A stretch of 64,000 nucleotides of DNA, from contig CM031595.1 in assembly GCA_018398815.1 (NCBI GenBank), forward strand, positions 42,701,954-42,765,953, read 5' to 3'. A model generated the notes under the pieces. That model saw only the letters and a program-made list of their open reading frames with translations. It had not been told where the DNA came from and did not search any database. The stretch's first letter is position 1. The number at the start of each line of letters is the position of its first letter. This stretch comes from Conus ventricosus (Eukaryota > Mollusca > Gastropoda > Neogastropoda > Conidae). Made by a program: the position numbers and the translations under genes. Below, piece by piece: positions 44,098-56,100 of this stretch.

Positions 44098-47000
44098 GGT
44101 GTGGAAGAGGTGAGTATGTGTGTTTGGTTATTGTTGGATATTGATGCCTTGGGGGTGTAGTGTGCCCAGTTTGGCAATGAGATGGGATTCTTGAGTTGTG
44201 CGTTCAAAGCTGTCACTCTGTGACTGCCAGAGTGCCATGACTTTGACATGGTCGATGTTGTGTTGGGTGTGGTTGAAGTGTAGGGCGACGGGTTTGGGTC
44301 GGTGGTGGCGGATATCGGCCAGGTGTTCAGAGATGCGTGTTTCGAGTGTGCGTGACGTTTCCCCTATGTAGATCTTGCCACACAGCTGGCAGTGGATGGC
44401 ATATATAATGTTGCGGCTCTGACATGAGAATGTGCGTTTGACTGTGAAGGAGTCTTTGGGGCCCTGTAGGATGGTGTCTGGTTTGGTGAGGGGGCAGATT
44501 TTGCAGTTGGGTTTGGAGCAGGGGTGAGTACCTGGTGGTGTAGCTGTGGTTCTGTTCAAACTGGACCTCAAAGACCTCGTGCGGTCCAGTTTGAACAGAA
44601 CCACAGCTACACCACCAGGTACTCACCCCTGCTCCAAACCCAACTGCAAAATCTGCCCCCTCACCAAACCAGACACCATCCTACAGGGCCCAAAGACTCC
44701 TTCACAGTCAAACGCACATTCTCATGTCAGAGCCGCAACATTATATATGCCATCCACTGCCAGCTGTGTGGCAAGATCTACATAGGGGAAACGTCACGCA
44801 CACTCGAAACACGCATCTCTGAACACCTGGCCGATATCCGCCACCACCGACCCAAACCCGTCGCCCTACACTTCAACCACACCCAACACAACATCGACCA
44901 TGTCAAAGTCATGGCACTCTGGCAGTCACAGAGTGACAGCTTTGAACGCACAACTCAAGAATCCCATCTCATTGCCACACTGGGCACACTACACCCCCAA
45001 GGCATCAATATCCAACAATAACCAAACACACATACTCACCTCTTCCACACCAGTTGGCAAAATCCCCTACCAACACACACACATACACACACACATACAC
45101 ACACACTTACATACACCACCACCACATCCCCTTCACTCACTTCATACAGTAGTTACAGCCACCCTCCATCTATTTAATCTTAGCTTTGTATTATCCTTCC
45201 CCTTAAATCACCCCCCCCCACCCCCTTTTTTTTTTTTTTTTTCCTTACCATTATTATCAATCCACCATTACCACAACCATCACAAAGATATCACACCATC
45301 CCAATAAACTGGACACACAACCCTATCATATCACACACACACACCTCCCCTGACGCAACCCCCCCCCCCCCCCTCCGTTTCCTCTCCCATAATCCCCCTG
45401 GCCGCATGTCATTTCCGCCCACCAAACACATGGACAAGAACGGATAAGTCATTTTTCATTCTTTTTTCTTTTTTCGTTGTTTGTACTGTCCCACATGTTA
45501 AATGTGATTTATTTTTTGCCTGAAGAAGACCCAAGTGGTTGAAATGCATCGTGTCTTGTCTTGTGCTTTGTTTGTCAATGTCATTGGCGGTAAGTTCTAA
45601 ACAAACTCTATTCCTAATCTTGCTTCGTTCGCCGCCGTCAGTCACTCCATTTTGAAACATTACAAAATTTGTATTTTCTGAAACTGCTGACCAGATTATG
45701 AATAGCACAGGTCCTTTTTACCTCCTTCCACTGATACAATTACAAGGCTAAAAACACCTGTCTGTCTGTCCACGGCGATCAAGATCATCTGATGGACATG
45801 TGGAAACTCTCTCTCCACATGTCTGTCAGGCAATAAATTTTTCATGGTGTCACTGTCAGTGAAAGGACAGCTGAGGAGTAAGCTCTGGTGAAGACCAATC
45901 ACACATCCATCTTTCCCTTTCGCACCTTAACTATGCAACACCACCCTTCCCATGCCACCCCTCCCCATCTGGTTTTTCTCATAATAGAATGCTGCCTTCC
46001 TGGGCAAGGTGTGTTCTTTACTTAAAACATGTCAGTAGTATGTTGGCATTGTGCTTGGTCAGCATGAGATTGACAGATCTGCTCCCTTTATTTGTGTTTC
46101 TGTGTATATATATGTGGACCCGAAGTGGATTTATTTCATTATGTGTGCAGTGTGTATACTTGAGAGGAAGAGAGAGATATGAAAGGAGCAAAACAGATCA
46201 ACTTTTTTCTTATCTTTTACGCCTGAATTACATGAGTGCAAAACATGTCATTATTGAATTATGTCAGCTGACTTGTCATTGCACAATTGATAATTTGTTC
46301 TTGTTTAATCAAGCACTTGTTTATTTATGGGGGCCAAGTAGAAAGTTAAGGGGGTGGGGGAAGGGAGGAGCAGACAGATTTATTTACTTGCCCCTGGATT
46401 TACTAAGATTTACTAGATAATTATTACAATGATTTGATTTTGTTTTTTCACTTCTTTCTTTCTTTTCTCTTTTCGTTCACACACCTGACAAGATTTACAC
46501 TATCATTGTACGAGGTTCAGAATCATGGTAAACCTCAGCTGAAGGTTAAGAAACCTTATTTTGATGCTTACATTCCTTGAAACATGTCATCTTTCTGTTC
46601 AAAGTCAAAAAGAATTTCATTAGAAGAACACCCCCTGAATGTTTAACAAATGCCTGATGAACACAAAAGCTGACAAAGTTAAAACTACTTCTGCCTTACA
46701 TTTGACAGAAAAGCTCTCATTCATGGGAAGTTATCAAGCAGGATTTTGAATAGGGGACCAGCGGCCGTGGCGAAGTGGCTAGCGTCGCGGACTCCCGCCT
46801 GGGAGGTCGTGGGTTCAAATCCCATCAGAGTCATGTGGGTTTTTCTGCCCCGACCGGCTCCTACCCAGAGTTAAGATAAGATAATGTTGCTTATAGCCCA
46901 GCCGACCGCAAAGGGCCACATCAGGGCTGTCCTACCCAGAGTTGAGTTTGCTTCGGACTCAGTTGGGAAGACTGGGACCACACAGTTGAGTTTCATCCAC

Positions 47001-50000
47001 TTAATGAATGCGTTTCTGAGAGTGTTGCTCAAATTTCCTGACCAACACTGCAGGTGCCTGTATCTCTCGGGCCTGGTTGACACCGGGATATATTATGAAA
47101 GGAAGCGTAGAGTACAGCCCTGTCATGTAGTCTCGGACCAAAATGGAAATCCGTAGCATCATCTTAATCATCCTCATTCTCATCGATCAGCATTAAAAAA
47201 AAAAAAAAAAAATTGTCTCAAGCTCTGTGGCCCTTCATGCCCTGCTCTCATGGTGACCTCAATTTCGATGTCCTCTCCACATCTGTGGCCTTGTTTTGGT
47301 TCCGTCGGGGTCACCAGTATCGGCGAGTCCATGGGGGCTGTCGTTGGGCGGACGTGGTGGCGCCCTCCGGAGGGAGAGCTCACTCACGCCGGCTCCGCGA
47401 CTAAGCAATTATTGTCGTCAGTAGGGGGCTTAGTAGGTGGTGTCCTGCGTATGTTAGATCAGAACAGGCGCCACTGAACACCACCGAAGTGACTCGGCAG
47501 CAGTGCAGTGTCTCCTCCGGTGGGTTGCCTCTCGGCGACTTGACATTGACTGCTCCCTGTGGATTGCCGGTGCCGGGGCTGCGGCGGGGCCGACCGGGCT
47601 GTGGCTGTGGACGGGGTGTCGGAATGAGCGGCGTGAGTGCACTGCCTCTGAGGTGGCGCAGAGGTTGGGACAGCCAAAAAAAAAAAAAAAAAAAAAAAAA
47701 TTAAAAAAAAAAAAAAGGATTTTGAATAGGAGCATCAATGATACACTATCCAGTTTAAAAATAATTCAAGGACTGTGTTTCAGGCTTTTCTGTGAGATCT
47801 CCAACACCTAGACAAACTGGGAGTTGAGATAGTCACAGTGGGTATCAAAGGCTCTTCAGTAAGGTGCCAGGCATTCAACGATTCCCACTAATATGGATTC
47901 AGAAGGGGCCGGAGAGATAGGGGTCTTGCTATAACTATGGAAGGTACACACCCAAGAGACAGAATTCTAATTATACTAGAGACAAGAGTCAAGGCTACCC
48001 TATGCTAACTTGTCTCTGCCACCCCTGCACCTACATGTTGGGCTGATTACACACAAAAAAAGCAAACAAACTATAGTATAAAAGCGCAGTAGACACAAGG
48101 TAATTCCATGCTCAGAACAGTTTCTTAATTTTTTTTTTCTTTTTTGCTGTCCCATCCTCTGTGCCACCTCAGTGGCTGTGCACCCAAGCCGCTCACTCCA
48201 ACACCCCGTCCACAGCTACAGCCCGGTTGGTCCTGCCACAGACCCAGCACCGGCAATTCACAGGGAGCAGTCTATGTCAAGTCGTCAAGAGGCAACCCAC
48301 CGGAGGAGACACTGCACTGCTGCCAAGTCACTTCGGTGGTGTTCAGTGGCGCCTGTTCTGATCCGACATATGCAGGACACCAACATCTAAGCCCCTACTG
48401 ACGACAATAATTGCTTAGTCGCAGAGCTGGCGTGAGTGAACTCTCCCTCCAGAAGGCGCTATCACGTCTGTCCAAGGACAGTCCCTGATACCGGTGACGC
48501 CGACGGAACCAAACCAAGGCCACAGACGTGGAGAGGACATCGAAACTAAGGTCACCATGACAGCAGGGCATGAAGGGTCACAGAATTTGAGACATTTTTG
48601 TTTTACGCTTATCGATGATAATGAGGATGATAATGATGACGCTACGGATTTCCATTTCGGTCTGAGACTACATGACAGGGCTGTGCTGTACACTTCCTTT
48701 CATAATATATCCCAGCGTCAACCAGGCCCGAGAGATACAGACACCTGCAGTGTTGGTCAGGAAATTTGAGCAACACTCTCAGAGAAGCAAAGAAGATTAA
48801 AACTCGACTGTGTTGTCTAAGTCTTCCCAACTGAGCCTGTAGCAAACTCACTTCTGGTAGGAGCCAGTCGGGGCAGAAAAATCCCACATGACTCTGATGG
48901 GAATCAAACCCATGACCTCCCAGCCGGGAGTCTGCGACGCTGAACACTTCGCCACAGCAGCTGGTCAGTTTCATAATTCACATTTGCCAAGCGATTCTTC
49001 TGCTGAGAATTTAGACAGAAAATTATTTTCATTAGTAGTAGTAGTAGTAGTAGTAGTAGTGTAGGGACGTAATCAATACATAGGCCGTTAAGCCTTTCAA
49101 TGTCCCCTCGTGTTATTTTACTTTTATGACAGGGTTGAAAATGCATGCAATATAAATTTTCCTTCTTATTCATCAAAGCTTCTAAACTGTACTTTAAATT
49201 TCAAGTCTTCATCCAGCAAATTCTTAAAAACATTAGTATTTTTAGCAAATTTAAGTGCAGTTGTCAAACTGTTCCAGTTAGTAATAACTCTGTTACTGAA
49301 CTTGAATCTCCCCATGTTAGTATGAAACTGCTTAACAAAAATTTTGCCTTCCGAAATAGCCTGTAGCAAATTTCAATATGAAATTTGTAAAATGATCTGA
49401 TGTTCTGTTACAATCTGTATGTGACTGGAAGCAGCTCCTCTAGTTCTGCCCTACAGAGTGTCCAAACTGACCCCCTGTTTACAAACTCTTTTAGTCATAA
49501 GTTTGGTACATGAATTTTTCTAATGACCAACTGGTGTTGGAACCAACTACAATTATCTTCCACTTGGGGAAATAACATCAACTTGAAAGGAAAACTTCAA
49601 AACTTGGAGCTGTCCCCTCCCATCCTCCCCTCCACACTTACAGCCAAAAAACCCTCCTCCCCCTTGCCTTCCTACCCCATTGTCAGGGCTCTTAGTCTTA
49701 CATCTGATTATCAGGGCTGCCATCATTTATCAATTGCCGGAACCCCCCGAGTTACACAACATCAAAACTTTTTTTTTTAATGATAGCTAGGCCTAATGTT
49801 TGACGATTGATGTCTTATTGTTTAGCTTTGCCTAACACACGGTGTCTTAAGATGTTTTTCTTTTGGTGTTCGAACTGAACCCATCTTCTAACCTTTGATG
49901 AAAACTAGACCTCTTAGTCTTATAAAACGTGCGGTTGGTGATGGTAGGGGTGGGAATGACGGGGATATTCAAATGTCAACAAATTATTACGTAAACAACA

Positions 50001-53000
50001 CCAGGCAGGTAGGGTCTAGCGCCGTTACCGGCTTCACGGTTCTCATGGCTATCAATAGTAACGTTAGGTTTTTATGTTTATGCTAAGTAAATGTGATGCC
50101 CAAAGCATACATACCAGCGCAAGACCTAGTCTTCCACATCTTTAACAAAAGTAAAATAATGGCGAGGAGATGAGACATATCCCCAAAGAGTCTGAAAATA
50201 TTCATCTTGACTGTTTTGCTCGTCTGCTACACTTCCACGTTCAGCTCAAATGGCGACTGCGGACGTGGCCCGAATTGCATTGTGGTAACAATTTTTAAGG
50301 GAGATAAATTTCATTGTTTGGGGTTAGCCTAGCACAACAAACTTTTCCTGGTCATGAAATCATGTTGATGGCCAGACAGACTAGGGCAACATGAAAGAAC
50401 TCAACAACCGATTTTAATTAAATGATTGATAGGATATGATTTTTTAAGCCACAGAGAAGTGAGGAAGAGATGACCTCACGAGGTCTAATAGCACCTCTTC
50501 CACCTTTCTTGCGATCAAAATCAACAATATGACGATAGGGCCTAACAGCAGTTTTCTTCAGGAAACGGGGGTTATCCTTGAGAGAGAGAGAGAAGAAGAA
50601 GAAGAAGAAGAAGAAGCAGCCGAGGCCCCTCTCTGGCACATTTCAGGAGGGAGCTCAGCAAACTTTACTTTTAAAATACAGCCACTGTGGAAGTGTGTGT
50701 GAATGGTTGGCGGGCCTGGACTAGCCTGATGCTTGTTTTGGGGCAGGATAGGGAGTGGGGTAACCCCTCTTGAAAAGGTGAACGTGGGTAGCCTTCCTGC
50801 AGCTCCACACTTAGGTTTAGGTTTGTAGGGACAATTGCCTTTTGCAATTATAGCCAGAACTGGCTTTACATGTCCCTTCTATGTGTTATCTGTCTTCACA
50901 CGGTCAGGTCTTTAACTCGCTCAAGTCTTTATTTATGATAGTCAAAATAAATAGTCTTCAATAATACACTATCATCGATATAGCTTTTGAAACGGTTAGT
51001 ATTTTGTGCACGTTTAATGTTAGGGGTTAATTTATTCCAAAGTTAGAAATAGAGTTTTTGTGCACGTTTAATGTTAGGGGTTAATTTATTCCAAAGTTAG
51101 AAATAAAGATTTGTTACTAAAAGACAATTTCCTTAATGTTAGGGTTAATTTATTCCAAAGTTAGAAATAAAGATTTGTTACTAAAAGACAATTTCCTTAG
51201 GTTAGTGCGATAATATTCATGATAAATTTTATCCATACTATTTCTGGTAATATCAACTCTTGATGCAGTAAAAAATTTTGAAATAGGAATATTGTCAACA
51301 CAATTAAATATTTTATAGACTTGGATCAAATCGCCCCTCACTCGTCTTGTTTTTAGGGTAGGCAGTCCAAGAGCTTTTAACCTACCTTCATAGGAAAGAT
51401 TTTGTATGTTCTTTACAAGCTTTGTTGCTCTTCTTTGTACTCTTTCCAAAGCAGCAGACTGCCTCTTTAATCGAGGATACCAAATTGTATTGCCATATTC
51501 CAAATGAGGTCTAACGAAAGCCTTGTATAGTTTTGTAAAAATATCTTTATCTATATGACTAAAAGTACGTTTAATTATACCAATCATTTTATTAGCTTTA
51601 TTTATAGAGTTTTGAATATGCTTATCGAATACCAGGCCAGAATCAAAAGTGACACCAAGATCTTTTTCATAATCACATGTTGAAATATCTGCACGCTCAC
51701 CAGTATTACTGTTTAGCATTGTATATTGGTATCTTGGGTTCTTACGTCCAACATGTAACACGTTGCACTTGTCCGCATTAAAATGCAAATTCCATGTGGC
51801 AGACCATTTGGATAAATTATCAATATCATTTTGTAATGTATTATGATTATAAGTTGTATTATAAATTTTTGTATCATCTGCAAATATATTGCAAATACTT
51901 TCCACCGAGTTTGGCAAATCATTTATGAATATTGTAAATAATACGGGACCCAAAATACTCCCTTGTGGTATACCACTTAGAACTTCCGTAAAATCTGAAT
52001 ATGAGCTTCCTACTCTGACTCTTTGCTGTCTTTTAGTTTAAAAAAATCCCTTATCCATGTATACACTCTACCTGTAATTCCATATGATGATAATTTCACT
52101 AAAAGCCTCTCTTGGGGAACAGAATCAAAGGCCTTTTTAAAGTCTAAATAAAGTATATCTACATTGTTGCCATTATCTAAAAGTTTTGTTAAATCCTCCA
52201 TGACAAGTAGAAGTTGTGTTACACAAGATCGATGTTTACGGAAACCATGCTGGCATTCTGTATATAAATTATTCAAAGTCATATGATCTACGATCACATC
52301 CCGTATAATTGATTCCATAATCTTACAAACAATTGATGTAAGACTAACAGGCCTATAATTTCCAGGATCTGTCCTAGTACCTTTTTAAAATAAAGGTGGT
52401 GGTGTTTTTTGTTTTGTTTTTGTTTTTTGGCTAGCTAGAAGGTAGGTAAGTTAGGAGGGGAGGGGTGTGGGACGAATGCTGTCTTTTAAACAAGAAAGTA
52501 GGACTTTTTTTTTAATGCGCACACCTGAGTCACTTAAGGTCTATGGAGACGACGTGGCTGTTATTTGAAGATTGAAGAAGAAAATAGGGAAAACAAATAC
52601 GATCGCTGTTATTGTTGAAAATCACAACTTTTCTTTAAGATCACGTCATTTTTCCCCTAGGATCGTATCTGTTCTACTATGGAAACTTTTCCCTCACCAG
52701 AGACACTGTTTTCCTGGGACAGAGAAAACGGCTATCATCAGCGTGTGAAGCTGTTATTATCCTATAGATTCATTATATCAAAGAACCCAGTCAAAGTTTG
52801 CGTTGTACCTGCATGTGTGTGTGTGTGTGTGTGTGTGTTTCTCCGGCGCGATAAGGAGTGTCTTGTTTATTTAGCTGCTTTCGTCCCCATGATTGTGCCC
52901 TGACACACAAAACCGTGTTCAGTTTACGGCGACTTTCTGTGATACAGTAGGCCTATTTTCCATAACGAATTCTAGCTTCCCAGTGTAAAAAAAAAAGGAA

Positions 53001-53064
53001 TTTTAAAGGGAAGTATTTTATTGCGATACGATGCTGGACAGCGAAAAAAAGGAAGAAATAACAA

Positions 53065-53152
<88 letters not shown>

Positions 53153-56100
53153 CTTTAAGTATTAAAAATATTCATACGCTTTCTCAGTTGAATGATTTGG
53201 CAATTTACAGTCAGCAAATGCACACGCCAGACTACAAAACAAATAAACCTAATAAGCGATACACAAAAGGCATGCTTCATCCAAGTCCTCTCATCACATC
53301 CACAACGTACCAACACCAGCCTGGATCTCTCACTTCCTCTGTCCACCCACATCCACCTCTCAAACTAAAACAATTGCTTATAGATTAATGAACATCTGCA
53401 TCATAGAATCTTTAGTGAGACCGAAAGTTTTCTTGTATTTCTGTATTATCTGGGGTGCATTCATAACCAGCATTTTTATAACTTGGGTGTAATATAAGCT
53501 GCAGTTCATATGGGCCGAAAAAAAATCCTCGGCAGTTGTGATTTTGTCTCTTGACTGAAAAAATTCCAATGTGGACATTAGAAGAGTCCGTTGGAAGTTG
53601 ATTCCAAATGTTTAAAGAATTTTGTTTCTTCAGATGTCTGAATTGGTATTCCTCCTGCTTGAATGTCAGCATCGTGTAACGGGAAGCACCTTTGTCACGT
53701 TGTCTCTAGTCCTAAATGGAATTCCAGATCACCATTGGCGCTATCTTCACGCTCACTGATAACCAAAACAGAAAAAAGAGCTGGCCTCGGATTCTGTTAC
53801 TAGAGAGATGTGGTCGCTGAACCAAAGTGGCAAAAAAGCTGCGCAGGACGTGTATTCTCTAGCGGGTGGCCTGTGTGATTGTAAGTGTTTAGGACTTCAT
53901 CTAGATTGATATTGGATAATACTGATGGTGCTGACACTGAGACAGAACCAACCTGCCTGTGGCCGTTTGGGGCACTTGAATAAACAGCAAAACTGAAATA
54001 ATATCGAGACGTCACAAATTGTAGAACAACAACATCAAAAGCAACTGTATTTTGTGATACTGAATGCATCATAGTAGGAGTGGGGAGAGGTGACGGAAGG
54101 GGGGAGGGGGGGGAAGGAGTGAGGGTGGATAAGCTTTGAATATAATGTCATTGACTTTCTCGGCCCATTGCATGAGCTGCTGTTGGCTACCAATAATGTT
54201 TGACGTCATTCCAGAGGCTTCCCGACCTCCTGTAAAAGTCTTCTCCCTTCTCCTCAGGGCCGGATTTAGATGGGGGTAAAATTGGCCACCCACCCCTCCC
54301 AAAAAGATACAATGATAATAGTAAGAAGAACAAGAACAAGAAGCAGAAGAAGAAGAAGGACGACGACGACGACGACGATGATGATGATGATGATTATGAT
54401 GATGATGGTGATGATGAAAGTAATAATGTGAAGACTTAAATGGTGCGGTTCCTCTCTCCATGAGCAGGTTTATCGCTCTTTACAACAGACATGTATAAAA
54501 TTGATTAAACATTATGTGCATCACAGACACAACATACATACATGTGTTCACTTAACCATGAAAAAAGGTGCAAATCAACACTGTAAGTTATTTAAACGTG
54601 GAAAAAATGGTCAAAGTCTGTAAACATCATGCATCACACACACACAACATTAACATACACAGCTACTAAATACAAATATATCTATTAAAGAACAGAAATA
54701 GAAATGTACTTAAAGCAGAAGAAGTAGTAGTAGTAGAAGAGGAGAAGAAGAAGAAGAAAGGATACGTAGTGAATAACTTGTTATCTGCCTGGAGAGACCT
54801 CCAGTGCACGCCACTGACTGGGGTGAAAGACCCAACTCCACTCCAACCCTCATTTTTATCAAATCTGCATCCATCCCTCGCCCCTCCTCCTGGTGAGTTG
54901 ATTTTAACGTGGTGACAGCCCTGATGTGGCCCTTTGCGGTCGCTGGCTATAAGCAACATTATCTTATCTTATCCCCCCTCCTCTCACCCTCACTTTATGA
55001 AATTCACGATCTTCCTTCCCCTACATATTTTCTTTTCTTTTTTTTCTTCTTCTTTTTTCAGTTTTTTTTCTTCTTCTCTTTTCTTTCTTTTTCTTTTTTT
55101 TAAATTGACAAAATGTGTGCCTAGCTCCCCCCTCATCCCCGTTTATACAAAATCTACACCAACTGTCATACTCGACAAATACTGACATGTATAAGTTCAG
55201 AATTAAATCTACGCAGCGTTGGTGGGGTGAGGGGAGGGGTACTACTAGAATCTGCTCAGCACACATCACCTAAAGTGCTCAAGAAGGGGACGTTAGTTTT
55301 TGAGGGCAGGATGGTTCGGGGAAAAGGTATTAGTCCTACTGCGGTAGTCGGTACGGCATGGAATACACTGATTTTGCTGTAATGGTGGTTGCTTCTGTAG
55401 ACACACTTCACTTATGCTAGTCCGGAACGGATTTTGTAGCGCATGGTAAGGCATGAAGGACATCGGCGTTCTTCAAGAACGACCACTGCAGCTGTTAAAG
55501 CATGTCGTTTACACTCTACCTAGCTGCTTTCCGAATCTTCTCAATGTTCTGAGAGAGTCTGGTGCTGTGGGGGTCCCAAACAGTGTTGGCATACTCAAAA
55601 GGCGGATGAGCCAGTACCTTGTACGCCACCGCTTTGGTTTTGTTGGATCTGATTTTCATTTTTTTCCCCCTCAGGAAGCCCAGCATTTTTTCAGTTCAGT
55701 TCAGTTCAGTTCACTTGGGACTTTGATAGCCTCACAGCTTTTGTGTCCCAATCATCTTATTTCGTAAAACATTGGTTGCTTAATGCATGCATATGCTCAG
55801 GATATATTTTAATCTTAGATTCAATCAATCAAATTGAAATTTTAACATGTTTAACTCAGCGTTAGTATCCAGAAGGTTTTTAAAAGTATTCAAATCTTTT
55901 GCTTTTTTAATATGTGCAGGTAGTTTGTTCCAATACGGTGCCACTCTGTTACTAAATGAAAGTTTTCTAATATTAGTGCGACAATATTTAATTTGGATTT
56001 TGTTATCAGAATTTCTTGTAATTTGATTAGTGGTTAGTTGAAAAAATGTGTTAAAATTTGTACTGTTAAGTCCCTTAAATAGCTTGTAAGTCTCAATCAA

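Larger units (their letters stand above)
42632..45654. mobile_element. Penelope-like element: near-perfect inverted repeat (about 1.03-kb arms)
   Basis: The left arm (42632-44567) and right arm (44583-45620) are reverse complements around a 15-nt centre (44568-44582). The left arm is interrupted by a SINE. Each arm carries the 3' end of a Penelope-like retroelement: a GIY-YIG endonuclease coding end, a simple-sequence-rich 3' region and a terminal block containing GCCTGAAGAAGACCCAAG. About 34 bp at the right end (CTTGCTTCGTTCGCC...CCATTTTG) have no partner on the left. Flanked by a 15-bp direct repeat. Arms differ by very few substitutions, so the insertion is young or its arms are homogenised. 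Any KDELR pre-mRNA would contain this hairpin. Confidence 0.85.
52396..55689. other. region upstream of KDELR without recognised gene
   Basis: Contains the G88 tract, an AAG/GAT simple-repeat block at about 54325-54415, a GAAGAA/TTCTTC-rich stretch at 55035-55095 and a short retroposon 3' end (54914-54973). The - strand frames at 53412-53672 and 53800-54072 show no convincing family, although [10 protein letters not shown] in the first resembles a LINE C-terminus. Confidence 0.45.

Noticed and set aside
42632..45654. Palindrome as a long-read turn-back artefact
   Set aside because: The flanks are not palindromic, a direct repeat borders the element, one arm alone carries a SINE with its own target duplication, and the arms differ in sequence.
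53412..53672. Independent host gene of 86 residues
   Set aside because: [14 protein letters not shown] wording suggests a LINE C-terminus, but it is too weak to call either way.
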